64,000 nt of DNA, from the NCBI GenBank assembly GCA_049323655.1, contig JBMONO010000018.1:1-64000 (forward strand). Direction: 5' to 3'. Of the stretch, positions 7,724 through 16,997 are shown piece by piece. Positions within the stretch are counted from its first letter, which is position 1; every line of letters begins with the position of its first letter. The position numbers and the translations under genes were made by a program. The notes below the pieces were generated by a model, which saw nothing but the letters and a program-made list of their open reading frames with translations, searched no databases and had not been told where the DNA came from. Source of the DNA: DB1 sp049323655 (lineage in GTDB: Bacteria > Desulfobacterota > Desulfobulbia > Desulfobulbales > SURF-16).

Positions 7724-8650
7724 ATGAGAAAAAAGATAACCATCATCGGCGCCGGCAATGTCGGCGCCACCGCAGCCCACTGGGCGGCAAGCCGCCGGCT
7801 CGGCGATATCGTCCTGCTTGACGTGGTGGAGGGCGTTCCCCAGGGCAAGGCCCTCGATCTGCTCCAGGCCGGTCCGGTGGACGGCTTTTCCGGCCGAATC
7901 ATCGGTTCCAACGACTATGCCGACTCCGCCGGTTCGGATGTAGTCATCATCACCGCCGGACTCGCCCGTAAGCCCGGCATGTCCCGTGACGATCTGCTCG
8001 CCAAGAACGTGGCCATCGTCAGATCATGCGCCGAGCAGGCGGCGGCCCATTCACCCGATTGTGTGCTCATCGTCGTCACCAATCCCATCGACGCCATGGT
8101 CTATACCGCCTTCAAGGTTTCCGGGTTTCCGCGCAACCGGGTGGTGGGCATGGCCGGCGTCCTCGATTCAGCCCGCTACCGTACCTTTCTGGCCGAGGCC
8201 CTGCAGGTTGCGCCCCGCGATGTCAACGCCATGGTTATGGGCATCCACGGGGATAACATGTTGCCCCTGGTGCGGCTGGCCAATGTCGCGGGCATCCCGG
8301 TGACCGATCTGCTCTCCGACGAGGAACTGCGTGCCATTGTCAGCCGCACCCAGCACGGTGGGGCGGAAATCGTCAACCATCTGAAAACCGGTTCCGCCTT
8401 CTACACCCCGGGCCTGGCCGCGGTGGAGATGGCCGAGGCCATTCTTACCGACAGCAAGCGGGTGCTGCCCTGCGCCGCCTATGTGGAGGGTGAGTTCGGA
8501 TTTTCCGGCTGCTTCCTCGGCGTGCCGGTGGTGCTCGGCGCCGGCGGGGTGGAGCGGATCATCGAGTTCGAGCTGACCGAGGACGAGAAGGACGCCCTTG
8601 CCCAGTCCGAGGTGGCGGTGCGCAAACAGATGACGGCCACCGGTCTGTGA
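7724..8650 (+). CDS. mdh: Malate dehydrogenase (LDH-like type)
   Basis: An NAD-dependent malate dehydrogenase of 308 aa interconverting malate and oxaloacetate in the TCA cycle. The Rossmann motif is IIGAGNVGATAAH (7-19) and the cofactor-selecting acid follows in LLDVVEG. The substrate loop ARKPGMSRDDLL has the Arg pattern of malate rather than lactate enzymes, and the catalytic His is in MGIHGDNMLPL. A GAGGAG sits 7 bases before the ATG. Length and motifs match the tetrameric LDH-like MDH common in anaerobes. Confidence 0.93.
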   Translation: MRKKITIIGAGNVGATAAHWAASRRLGDIVLLDVVEGVPQGKALDLLQAGPVDGFSGRIIGSNDYADSAGSDVVIITAGLARKPGMSRDDLLAKNVAIVRSCAEQAAAHSPDCVLIVVTNPIDAMVYTAFKVSGFPRNRVVGMAGVLDSARYRTFLAEALQVAPRDVNAMVMGIHGDNMLPLVRLANVAGIPVTDLLSDEELRAIVSRTQHGGAEIVNHLKTGSAFYTPGLAAVEMAEAILTDSKRVLPCAAYVEGEFGFSGCFLGVPVVLGAGGVERIIEFELTEDEKDALAQSEVAVRKQMTATGL

Positions 8651-8698
8651 AAGGGTGCTGGGCGGTTCTCGTTTTTCTGAACAGGAGCGGAAAAAGGG

Positions 8699-10975
8699 AT
8701 GGCGACGCGCGGCAAGGATGATCCGGTCATAGCCCGGTTGCGGCAGCTCGAACGGAGCAAGCTGGTCCCCTTTGACCTGGTGCCGCGCCGCAATCTGGTG
8801 GAAAAGCTGATCGAGATCGTCCTCGTCGGTCCGCCCCCCGCTCCGCCCGCGGTCACCACCGCTTTCGAGGAACTGGCGGCGGAGCTGCGCCAGGTCGATA
8901 CCTCGGGACTGCGGGTCGTCGTCCTCGGCGGCGGTTCCGGTCTCTCCAACGTCATCGGCGGGGACAGCCGCGGCCCTGGCTGGGCTGCAAACCCCTTTCA
9001 GGGGATGAAGGAGGTTTTCCCCCATACCACCGCCGTTGTCTGCGTCACCGACGACGGCGGTTCCACCGGAGAGTTGCTCAAGGATCTGCCCCTTATCGCC
9101 CTGGGCGATATCCGTCATGTCATGCTCTCCGCCGTACGGGAACGGGTTCTGCGCGACGCTTACGGGCTTGACGGGATGGAGTGCCGGCAGACGGCCGGCA
9201 GCCTCCATCGGCTCTTCAATTACCGTTTTAACGAGGAACCGGAGAGTGTCGCCGGTCTGCTCGCCGCCGACGGGCTCTCCCTCGATGGTCTGCCGCTGCC
9301 CTTGGCCGGCGGCCTGTTGGAGCTGCTTGATCTCCTCTTCACCGACCTGCGATTGCGCCCCCTGCTCCGGCGGCCTCACTGTCTGGGCAATCTGCTCTTG
9401 GTCGCCGCAATTTATCGGCAGGTAGCGGCGGGGTTGCAGATCAGTTCCTCTGAACTGCTGGCCGGTATTGACTGGCTTGGGCAGTTGATCGGTTGCGGTC
9501 CCGGTGCGGTGCTGCCCTGCACCACCACCCCGGCCTGCCTGCGGGTGCTTTACAGCAACGGGGTGGTGGTGAGCGGCGAGAACAAGACGGCCAGTGCGCG
9601 ACGCAATACCGCCATCAACCGGGTCTTTGTCGAATTCGCCGCCGAGCCGACGGTGTCTGCGCCGGTTCTTGCCGCCATTGCGAAGGCCGATATCATTGTC
9701 CTGGCGCCGGGCAGTCTCTACACCAGCATCATCCCCATCCTTCAGGTGCCGGGTTTGGCCGATGCGGTGCGAAACAACGAACGGGCGCTCAAAATTCTCG
9801 TCGCCAATCTCTGGATTCAGAAGGGGGAGACCGATCTCGTCCTTGAGGATCCGCGCCGCCGTTTTTACGTCTCCGATCTCATCACCGCCTATCACCGCAA
9901 CATCCCCGGCGGGGTGCGCGGTCTCTTTGACCAGGTCATGCTGCTCGGCCTCCAGGATATCCCCGGCAGCATTCTGCAGAACTACGCGGTGGAGGACAAG
10001 GTCCCCATCTATCTCGACCGGGGCCGGGTCTGGCAGATGGGGTTTACCCCGGTCGAAGCGCGCATCTTCTCCGAGGCGGCCCTCAAGGAGCGCAAGGTGC
10101 AGCATGATCCGGCCAATCTGGCCCGGGCGATCGCCATCATGTGGCCGGTGCGCGACCACATTCCCCGGGAGATTACGGTGGAGCTGCCGCCCGCCTTCCG
10201 GCTCGGCGCCTCGGTGCGGCCGGATCATCTTACCCCGCACCGCCGCCGTCTTCTCTTCGGTGAACGGTTGGTCAGCTGGGAGTGCCCGTCAGCACTGCGC
10301 GACGCTCTGGCCGACATCTTCTGGCGGCATGGCGATATTCTGCCGGATCATCTTGACCGGGTGCGGGGTGTCGTCCTCGTCGGCGAGAACAACTGGCAGC
10401 GCAGTATGAAGTGGGACAGTATCTTTTCCTACTACGATCCGTCGGACGAACTGATCAAGATCCGCCAGGATGGCCTGGAGGACCCCGCTCGCTTTGAAAA
10501 TTCGTTTTTGGTCGCCCTCGGCCAGTCGCTACTCGGCAATTATGCCGCGGCAAAGGAAATGAGGCCGGTGGTGCAGGACGGCGTTTCCTTGGGCAAGGTC
10601 TATTGCCTCACCCTGGCGCCGGAGGCGGCGAGGCGCTGTTTTTTCTCTCCTGACGAGCTGCACCGCTTTCTCCATCTGGTCCGGATGAACCGGGCCGCTT
10701 CCGACCCGCTTTTCTATACCCGCCTCATCAGCGGCACCGAAGGCTTCACCCCGCCCGGCATGCTGATGGGGCTCATCTATGCCTGGTATCTTGACAGCAG
10801 CTATGCCTCCAACATCGAATATAAGATGGCCATCACCCGCATCCCGATGACCGGGATGGTGCGGGAGCAGGTGCGTATGCTGAACCGTCGTCTCGATACC
10901 ATCGATTTCTTCCGCACCGTGGTTTTTCGCCACACCGATCCGGTGTTCGACGAGCAGCTCGTGGTCACGGGCTGA
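8699..10975 (+). CDS. YvcK/CofD-like protein with long C-terminal extension
   Basis: A 758-aa protein. Residues ~70-430 match the YvcK/CofD (2-phospho-L-lactate transferase-like) fold: VVVLGGGSGLSNVI, CVTDDGGSTGELL, LGDIRHVM, NTAINRVFVE and the nucleotide-site LAPGSLYTSIIPIL. YvcK proteins bind UDP-sugars and regulate cell wall or carbon metabolism in Firmicutes, and CofD makes coenzyme F420 precursors. Typical members are about 300-350 aa; here there is a ~65-residue N-terminal and a ~300-residue C-terminal extension that I do not recognise. No F420 genes are nearby, so a regulatory YvcK role is favoured over F420 synthesis. AGGAGCGG precedes the ATG; mdh lies 48 bases upstream. Confidence 0.75.
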   Translation: MATRGKDDPVIARLRQLERSKLVPFDLVPRRNLVEKLIEIVLVGPPPAPPAVTTAFEELAAELRQVDTSGLRVVVLGGGSGLSNVIGGDSRGPGWAANPFQGMKEVFPHTTAVVCVTDDGGSTGELLKDLPLIALGDIRHVMLSAVRERVLRDAYGLDGMECRQTAGSLHRLFNYRFNEEPESVAGLLAADGLSLDGLPLPLAGGLLELLDLLFTDLRLRPLLRRPHCLGNLLLVAAIYRQVAAGLQISSSELLAGIDWLGQLIGCGPGAVLPCTTTPACLRVLYSNGVVVSGENKTASARRNTAINRVFVEFAAEPTVSAPVLAAIAKADIIVLAPGSLYTSIIPILQVPGLADAVRNNERALKILVANLWIQKGETDLVLEDPRRRFYVSDLITAYHRNIPGGVRGLFDQVMLLGLQDIPGSILQNYAVEDKVPIYLDRGRVWQMGFTPVEARIFSEAALKERKVQHDPANLARAIAIMWPVRDHIPREITVELPPAFRLGASVRPDHLTPHRRRLLFGERLVSWECPSALRDALADIFWRHGDILPDHLDRVRGVVLVGENNWQRSMKWDSIFSYYDPSDELIKIRQDGLEDPARFENSFLVALGQSLLGNYAAAKEMRPVVQDGVSLGKVYCLTLAPEAARRCFFSPDELHRFLHLVRMNRAASDPLFYTRLISGTEGFTPPGMLMGLIYAWYLDSSYASNIEYKMAITRIPMTGMVREQVRMLNRRLDTIDFFRTVVFRHTDPVFDEQLVVTG

Positions 10976-11157
10976 GGAGTTTTGTTCCCGTCATGGCAGG
11001 ATTTCCTCTTCTCTTGATAGCAGGCGACAATCCGCCCGGGCAGAAATATAGGTATTTCCTGGTTGAATTGTCGGCGTATTCTATCGTAAAGAACAGGAAA
11101 CAGGGATGGCCCACTGGCGGCTTGGCTCAGAAATGCGAAAAAAAGAGGTGACACGAC

Positions 11158-11988
11158 ATGAAGAAACGATTGTGGATGATGTGGGGGGCAATGATGCTTG
11201 CTCTGCTATGTGGCGGGGGCGCGTGGGGTGACGCCCTTGATTCGTTTGCCGGTGAGACGGGCGAGATCAGGATCGCCGGCGGCACCGCCCATATCCCGGT
11301 GATGAAGGCGGCGGCAGCGCGCATCATGGGGAAAAACCCGGAGATTCGGATCAGCATTGCCGGCGGCGGCTCCGGGGTCGGCATCAAGCAGGTGGGTGAA
11401 GGGCTGGTGGATATCGGCAACGCCGGCCGTAAACCGACCGATAAGGAAATCGTCACCTACGGTCTTGTCCTGTTCAAGTGGGCGGTGGACGGGGTCGGTA
11501 TTGTCGTCAACCCGGCCAATGGGGTGCGCGTCCTCAACCAGGAACAGGTCAAGGGGATTTATGCCGGCACGATTACCAACTGGCGGGAGGTTGGCGGCAA
11601 GGAGGGGCGCATCAATCTCTATACCCGTGATGAGTCGAGCGGCACCCGCGAGGTTTTCTGGGAAAAGGCGCTTGAAAAGGGTGAACTCGCCGCCAGTGCC
11701 AATTTCGTCGTGTCCAATGGCGCCATGAAAGCGGCGATTGCCCAGGATCCTTTCGGCATCGGCTATGTTTCGGTGGGTCATATCGACGAGTCGGTGGCAG
11801 CGGTGGCCTTTGATGGCGTGGCGCCGACCCTGGCAAATGTCAAGGATGGCTCGTATGCCGTGTCGCGGGGGCTTTACAGCAATACCAAAGGGGAACCGAC
11901 CGGCCTGGTGAAAAAATTTATTGACTATCTGTTCAGCGACGAAGGCCAGCAGATTGTCGCGGCGAACGGTTTTGTGCCGGTCAAATGA
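11158..11988 (+). CDS. pstS: Phosphate ABC transporter substrate-binding protein
   Basis: A 276-aa periplasmic binding protein for phosphate. It has a typical signal peptide (MKKRLW, hydrophobic core, cleavage near GGAWG-DA). Phosphate-binding motifs include the loop with AGGGSGVGIKQV and RDESSGTREVFWE, the SSGTR motif that contacts the anion. It is shorter than E. coli PstS (about 320 aa mature) and resembles the compact PstS form. GAGGTG lies upstream of the ATG. The gene overlaps pstC by 4 bases (ATGA), so it starts a translationally coupled operon. I could not find a clear Pho box in 10976-11157. Confidence 0.9.
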   Translation: MKKRLWMMWGAMMLALLCGGGAWGDALDSFAGETGEIRIAGGTAHIPVMKAAAARIMGKNPEIRISIAGGGSGVGIKQVGEGLVDIGNAGRKPTDKEIVTYGLVLFKWAVDGVGIVVNPANGVRVLNQEQVKGIYAGTITNWREVGGKEGRINLYTRDESSGTREVFWEKALEKGELAASANFVVSNGAMKAAIAQDPFGIGYVSVGHIDESVAAVAFDGVAPTLANVKDGSYAVSRGLYSNTKGEPTGLVKKFIDYLFSDEGQQIVAANGFVPVK

Positions 11989-12848
11989 ACCGCTGCCGAG
12001 AAAAATCGGTTGAGCTGTTCTTTTTTCTGGCGGCAGTGTTTGGCGGACTCGTTACAATTTGTATTTTCGCCTTTCTGCTGGTGCTTGGCCTTCCGCTTTT
12101 TGCGGAAGGCCATCTTTGGCCCCTGCTGACCCGGCCCTGGGCCCCTCATCTGCAGCAATACGGCATCGCGCCGATGATCGTCGGCACCCTGGCGATTTCC
12201 CTGCTGACCATGGTCTTTGCCTTTCCTTTAAGTCTGGGGTGTGCCGTCGTAATCCATGTCACCGGTCGGGGGCTGATTGCCCGGCTGCTGCGCAAAATAG
12301 TGGAATTGATGACCGGGATTCCCACCGTCATCTACGGGTTTGTCGGGATTTTTCTGCTGGTGCCGCTGGTGCGGGAGATATCTGACGTCGGCTCCGGTAT
12401 GTGTGTGCTTTCCGCTGCCCTGCTCCTGACCCTTCTTGTCTCGCCAACCATGATTCTTTTTTTTGCCGACAGTTTTGATCGGGTGCCGCGCTCCTATGGT
12501 CAGGCGGTTCTGGCGGTGGGGGGGACCGACATCCAGCGGTTCCTTTATGTCACCTTGCCAGCCTGCCGGTCGGCGATCCTCGTCGGGGCGATCCTGGCTC
12601 TTGGCCGGGCCCTGGGCGATACCCTCATTGCCCTGATGATCGCCGGCAATGCCGTGCAGATGCCTTCCTCGATTCTTGATTCAGCCCGAAATCTGACTGC
12701 CCATATTGCCCTGGTTTTTGCTGCCGATTATAACAGCCTGGAGTTTAAGGCGGTATTCGCCTGCGGTCTTTTTCTCTATCTCTGCACCACCATGCTGGTT
12801 GTGGCTATTCGACTGCTTTCCCGGCGTCGGGGAGGTGGGGGATGGTGA
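11985..12848 (+). CDS. pstC: Phosphate ABC transporter permease PstC
   Basis: An inner-membrane permease of 287 aa with about six hydrophobic helices. The ABC-contacting EAA-like loop is seen around AVLAVGGTDIQRFLYVTLPACRSAI, and the ALGRALGDTLIALMIAGN segment is typical of PstC. It starts inside pstS (ATGA at 11985) and its stop overlaps the pstA start (12842-12848). It pairs with PstA to form the phosphate channel. Confidence 0.9.
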   Translation: MNRCREKSVELFFFLAAVFGGLVTICIFAFLLVLGLPLFAEGHLWPLLTRPWAPHLQQYGIAPMIVGTLAISLLTMVFAFPLSLGCAVVIHVTGRGLIARLLRKIVELMTGIPTVIYGFVGIFLLVPLVREISDVGSGMCVLSAALLLTLLVSPTMILFFADSFDRVPRSYGQAVLAVGGTDIQRFLYVTLPACRSAILVGAILALGRALGDTLIALMIAGNAVQMPSSILDSARNLTAHIALVFAADYNSLEFKAVFACGLFLYLCTTMLVVAIRLLSRRRGGGGW

Positions 12849-13726
12849 GGCAGTTCCTGGAACATGGCCTGCCCCTCTATTCCCGGCTGTGCGCCATCAT
12901 CCTGCTCGGCGCTCTCTTCATCGTTATCAGCTATCTGCTGCTGCACGGTCTGCGTACCATCAATCTCTCCCTGATCTTCGGCACCACTCCGCCGCTTGAT
13001 GCCCTGCTGATGAAACGTCATGTCCTTGATGGACTTTATCCTGCCGTGGCCGGCACCTTCCTGCTGGTGATTCTCTCCGTCGGCTGGGCGATTCCCGTCG
13101 GTGTGGCGGCCGGTATCTATATGGCCGAGTATGCCGGGCCCAGCTGCAAAGCGGTGCTCGATGTCTTTTTCGACATCATGGCCGGCTTGCCATCCATTGT
13201 CATCGGTCTTTTCGGCTTTGCCGTCGCCGTTTTTCTCAACAAAAATTTTTCCGGCCGTATCCAGCCCTGCCTGCTGATCTCCAGCCTGGCGCTCGGGGTT
13301 CTGGTGCTGCCCTATCTCATCCGCACCACCCAGATTGCCTTGGAGAGTCTGCCGGCCGTCACCAGAATGACGGCGCTCTCGCTCGGCGCCAGCCCGTTGC
13401 AGAATATTGTCCATGTCCTGCTGCCGCAAGCATTGCCCGGGATTTTCAGCGGAATCATTCTGTCAATAGGAAGATGTGCGGAGGACACCGCGGTGATCAT
13501 GCTGACCGGGGCTGTCGCCTCGGCCGGTATTCCCCGTTCCCTGTTGTCGCACTATGAAGCCCTTCCCTTTTATATTTATTACATCTCTTCGCAGTATGCC
13601 GATCAACGGGAACTGGCGACCGGCTATGGAGCGGCCCTCATTCTTCTTGCTGTCTGCCTTGCCCTTTTTGTCCCCGCCCTGTTGATCAGGAAAAAGGTGG
13701 CCTGGCGGGCGTTTATCGGAGTGTAG
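12842..13726 (+). CDS. pstA: Phosphate ABC transporter permease PstA
   Basis: The second permease subunit, 294 aa, with hydrophobic helices and the PstA-type segments GVAAGIYMAEYA, FFDIMAGLPSIVIGLFGF and the EAA-like loop ALSLGASPLQNIVHVLLPQALPG. SIGRCAEDTAVIMLTG near residue 215 corresponds to the conserved RxxGETAPL region, here with a CAEDTA variant. The start overlaps the end of pstC by 7 bases, and pstB follows after 4 bases. Confidence 0.9.
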   Translation: MVRQFLEHGLPLYSRLCAIILLGALFIVISYLLLHGLRTINLSLIFGTTPPLDALLMKRHVLDGLYPAVAGTFLLVILSVGWAIPVGVAAGIYMAEYAGPSCKAVLDVFFDIMAGLPSIVIGLFGFAVAVFLNKNFSGRIQPCLLISSLALGVLVLPYLIRTTQIALESLPAVTRMTALSLGASPLQNIVHVLLPQALPGIFSGIILSIGRCAEDTAVIMLTGAVASAGIPRSLLSHYEALPFYIYYISSQYADQRELATGYGAALILLAVCLALFVPALLIRKKVAWRAFIGV

Positions 13727-13730
13727 CGGC

Positions 13731-14435
13731 ATGGAGAGCCGGGTTAAAATCAGGTTGCAGAGTCTCACCTTTTCCTATAACGGCAGAACCATTCTGCGCG
13801 GCGCGACCGCCTCATTTGCCGAAAACAGGATTACCGCCATTGTCGGTCCGTCCGGTTCCGGCAAGTCCACCCTGCTGATGACGGTCAATCGCCTCTGGGA
13901 AACCATTTCCGACTGTCAACTGTCCGGCAGGGTCGAGATCATGGTCAATGGCGGCTTTCAGAATATCTACCAGCGCGGCTACCCACTCACGGCGTTGCGC
14001 CGGCAGGTCGGGATGGTGTTTCAGACTCCCAATCCCCTGCCCATGAGCATCGGTAAAAATGTCGCTTTTCCCTTGCTGTTGCAAGGGGGGATGGGGAAAG
14101 AGAGCATTCGGAACAGGGTGGAGGAATGTCTGCGGGCGGTTGGGCTGTGGGACGAGGTGTGCGATAGGCTAAACGCGCCGGCCCACGACCTGTCCGGTGG
14201 TCAGCAGCAGCGGTTGTGTCTTGCCCGTGCCCTCATCCTCCGGCCCGACGTGCTGCTGCTCGACGAACCGACCTCGTCGCTGGACCGGCAGGCCGCCGGT
14301 GGCGTTGAACGATTGCTCCTTCGGTTGCGAGAGCGTTGCACCATTCTTCTTGTCTCCCATTATCTCGATCAGGTTCAGAGGATTGCCGATGCTGTTGTTG
14401 AGTTAACGGACGGAGAGCTGCGGGTGAGGGAATAA
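13731..14435 (+). CDS. pstB: Phosphate ABC transporter ATP-binding protein
   Basis: A 234-aa ABC ATPase. Walker A is GPSGSGKST, the PstB-like Q-loop region is VFQTPNPLPMSIGKNVAFPL, the signature is LSGGQQQRL and Walker B is VLLLDEPTSSLD, followed by the His switch in LLVSHYLDQ. It is slightly shorter than typical PstB (about 250 aa). It completes a pstSCAB set; no phoU or phoBR gene follows, and the next gene is on the opposite strand. Confidence 0.9.
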   Translation: MESRVKIRLQSLTFSYNGRTILRGATASFAENRITAIVGPSGSGKSTLLMTVNRLWETISDCQLSGRVEIMVNGGFQNIYQRGYPLTALRRQVGMVFQTPNPLPMSIGKNVAFPLLLQGGMGKESIRNRVEECLRAVGLWDEVCDRLNAPAHDLSGGQQQRLCLARALILRPDVLLLDEPTSSLDRQAAGGVERLLLRLRERCTILLVSHYLDQVQRIADAVVELTDGELRVRE

Positions 14436-14566
14436 TCGTTCTGCTCGTCCGGATTTCCGGCAGCATTGCGGTCAACATCATCAGAGCTCAGACACCTTCG
14501 TCGCCAAGGCCGCTGTTTTCGCCGGCTTGAAATGAAGCCCTCCTTTTTGTGGGAATCTCCTGGGTG

Positions 14567-16246
14567 TCAGGAGTTTTTCGGGACAGGCTGACCGGCAACG
14601 GCCGGCGGCGGCTGTTGCATGGCCTGCCAAAGCGTCCGGTCGCGGTCGTAGATGTCGCCGCGAAAATGAACCGTGTTGTCGTCGTCGGCCCAGGCGGTCC
14701 AGTAGAGGAGGTGGACCTGCACTTTTTCCGTCAGGCGGATCGACTGGGTTTTGCCGCTGGCCAAGGCTTCGTCGAGAATCTTTCTGTCTGCCAGCGGAGT
14801 GCCACGCAGCAGATGGACGGCCAGTTCCAGTGGTTTTTCCAGGCGGATGCAGCCGGAGCTGAAGGTGCGCATGTCCCTGCTGAACAGGGAACGGGAGGGA
14901 GTGTCGTGCAAATAGACATCATGCGGGTTGGGGAAGAGAAACTTGACCCGGCCCAGGGCATTGAGCGGCCCCGGCTCCTGGCGCAACCGGAAGGGGAAAG
15001 TGTTATCGCGGACCGCCCGCCAGTTGACCGTTGCCGGATTGACCTCTTCTGAGCCCGAATTCCAGCCCCGGAACAGACGATAGCCGTTCTTGGCGAGAAA
15101 ACCGGGGTCCTTCTTGATTTTCGGCAGCAGATCCTGGGCGGCGATGGAGGCAGGCACCTCCCAGGTCGGATTGAGGACGATGGTTGAGACGGCGCCGCTG
15201 AACACCGGGGTGCGACGGTAGGGCTTGCCAACCACCACCCGCATGGACAGAACCGATCTGTCGTTTTCCATCAGGGTCAGTTCAAAGCCGGCGATGTTGA
15301 CGATGATGTGGCGTTGTCCCAGTTCGCGCGGCAGCCAGCGCCACCGTTCCAGATTGAGTTCGATCTGGTGCAGCCGTTCTTCCGCCCCAATGTTAAGGGC
15401 GGTTAGGGTATTGCGACCCACCACAGCATCGGTGTCGAGTCCGTGCCGGGCCTGAAAACGACGCACCGCCGCGGCGAGTCCGCCATCAAAGATATCTCCT
15501 TCCGGGGTGATCGTCTCATCTTCCGCCGCCAGACGGCGACGGAGGGCGGCCACCCGTGGCCCGTTGTCGCCGCTCGCCAGCTTCGGTCCTGCCGGGATGG
15601 CGGACCACTCCCCGGCTGCCGCCATCTGCCGGTAACGGGCCAGAGCCCGGCGCAAGCCGGCGTAGATCTGATTTTTGGGCAGCAGCTCCTCCAGTGCGTT
15701 CTTCACATTGCCGTTGGCCAGAGCCAGGCGCAGGATCTGCGTTAGATCGCCGTTGTCTCGCCGGACCTGCCATTCGGGGTCGATGGTTGCCGGGTTGATG
15801 CGACCTTTGAAGAAATGGGAGCCAAGGACGAGAAAGGCATCGGTGAGCAGGAGATCCAGGGAAGCGAGTTGTTCGATGGACGGGGCGTCTGCCAGAGTGG
15901 CCAGCATGGTTTCGATGGCCAGCAGATGGTAATGCTCCGGCACCAGCCCGTGGCTGTCTGATTGGCGAATGGCGTCAACGAGATCGCGGCTTGCCTTGCC
16001 TGTCCGTCCGTTAGTGCTCCAAGCTGGCAGAAAATGGCGGGCCTGATAAAAGTCCCGCAAGGCGTCCCGGTCATACACGCATTCGCGGCAGATGGTGATG
16101 GGTGGTGCGCTGCTTGCCGGAGAAAGGTGTCGACCGATGATGTCCGCCACTTTGTGATCCAGCGTGGAGATCTCGGCCTTGGCGAGAGTGGCAAAAAAGA
16201 GGACGTGGAGCAGGCAGCCGAAAAGTATGGAAGAAAGGTGACGCAT
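14567..16246 (-). CDS. L,D-transpeptidase of the YcbB/LdtD type
   Basis: A periplasmic peptidoglycan cross-linking enzyme of 559 aa making 3-3 (DAP-DAP) bonds. The signal peptide is MRHLSSILFGCLLHVLFFATLAKA. A scaffold domain (~60-200) precedes a peptidoglycan-binding domain (~225-285, GPRVAALRRRL and AVRRFQARHGLD) and a YkuD catalytic domain with HDTPSRSLFSRDMRTFSSGCIRL, where C466 is the predicted nucleophile. The RTPVFSG and NPTWEVPASI segments are typical of LdtD. The adjacent YcbK-like gene in the same orientation repeats the E. coli ycbB-ycbK order. Carbapenem sensitivity is expected from the family. Confidence 0.9.
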   Translation of the reverse strand: MRHLSSILFGCLLHVLFFATLAKAEISTLDHKVADIIGRHLSPASSAPPITICRECVYDRDALRDFYQARHFLPAWSTNGRTGKASRDLVDAIRQSDSHGLVPEHYHLLAIETMLATLADAPSIEQLASLDLLLTDAFLVLGSHFFKGRINPATIDPEWQVRRDNGDLTQILRLALANGNVKNALEELLPKNQIYAGLRRALARYRQMAAAGEWSAIPAGPKLASGDNGPRVAALRRRLAAEDETITPEGDIFDGGLAAAVRRFQARHGLDTDAVVGRNTLTALNIGAEERLHQIELNLERWRWLPRELGQRHIIVNIAGFELTLMENDRSVLSMRVVVGKPYRRTPVFSGAVSTIVLNPTWEVPASIAAQDLLPKIKKDPGFLAKNGYRLFRGWNSGSEEVNPATVNWRAVRDNTFPFRLRQEPGPLNALGRVKFLFPNPHDVYLHDTPSRSLFSRDMRTFSSGCIRLEKPLELAVHLLRGTPLADRKILDEALASGKTQSIRLTEKVQVHLLYWTAWADDDNTVHFRGDIYDRDRTLWQAMQQPPPAVAGQPVPKNS

Positions 16247-16295
16247 GGTGCCGCTGGTGCGAACCCCCTGAAAATGGCGCGGATGAGAAATCGGA

Positions 16296-16859
16296 TTACC
16301 AGGTGCGGAAGGAGCCGGAATCGATGTGGAGAAATCCGCTTTTCGGGTAGTAGCCTACCCCGCCCATGCGCAGATTGAGAGCGGTTTTACGCAGGGTGGA
16401 GAGGCGGACGTCGGAGATGCGGATATCAAGGGCCTTGCCTTCCAGATGAAGGCTGTGTTTTGCCACGCCGCGGCTTTTGCTGCGAAGCAGGGCATTGTAT
16501 TCCGGTGAGCGGTAGCCGGAGATAACCTGGATCTCGTGCTCGCCGCGGATATTTTTGTGAAGACTGTTGAGAAATTCGATGGTGCGGATATCGATGGGAT
16601 GCACTTCATTGTTGTAATGACAGCGCAGCAGCCAGTTCAGCTCGTCCAGGGCGTTTTGGTCGTAATTGCCGTAGCGGTCACGGTAGGTAACCACCAATCG
16701 TTCGCCGGTGTGGGTGTTGCGCAGCCGTAGCCGGCCTGCCGTCTTTCTTTCTCCGGCAACGTGTCGGGCCCAGGCTGGGGTGCTGCCGGTGCAGAGGGCG
16801 GCAGCCGTCAGCAGCGACATTTTCAAAAAGGAGCGGCGGCAGAAGGAGTCTTTGGGCAT
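16296..16859 (-). CDS. YcbK-like DUF882 peptidase-fold protein, Tat-exported
   Basis: A 187-aa exported protein of the DUF882/peptidase M15 family. The start at 16859 gives MPKDSFCRRSFLKMSLLTAAAL, a twin-arginine-type signal (RRSFLK) ending near PAWA; an upstream TTG at 16910 is in frame but less likely. Zn-ligand regions of the M15 fold are visible as SGYRSPEYN, KHSLHLEGKALDIRI and GFLHIDSG. E. coli YcbK lies next to ycbB as here, suggesting a joint role in peptidoglycan remodelling. The exact bond cleaved is unknown. Confidence 0.85.
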   Translation of the reverse strand: MPKDSFCRRSFLKMSLLTAAALCTGSTPAWARHVAGERKTAGRLRLRNTHTGERLVVTYRDRYGNYDQNALDELNWLLRCHYNNEVHPIDIRTIEFLNSLHKNIRGEHEIQVISGYRSPEYNALLRSKSRGVAKHSLHLEGKALDIRISDVRLSTLRKTALNLRMGGVGYYPKSGFLHIDSGSFRTW

Positions 16860-16997
16860 ATGTGCGTTCAATATGGCGATTCGATTGAAAAAAATAAAGA
16901 CAACGTTCAATTAATAGCAGAAGCCGCCGGGCCGGTCAACCAAAAAAATGCGCTGATAAGCGCAAGGGCGGGGGGCGGCAAGAAAAACAAAGAAGGA

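Noticed and set aside
8168..10240. A 690-codon minus-strand open frame opposite the YvcK-like and mdh genes
   Set aside because: Composition is His/Gly/Asp-rich without any domain; it mirrors the GC-rich codon pattern of the real plus-strand genes. The same reasoning applies to long antisense frames opposite the kinases, YcaO, DUF1015 and helicase genes.
10976..11157. Pho box before pstS
   Set aside because: No CTGTCAT-type direct repeats could be recognised, so no regulatory site is called.
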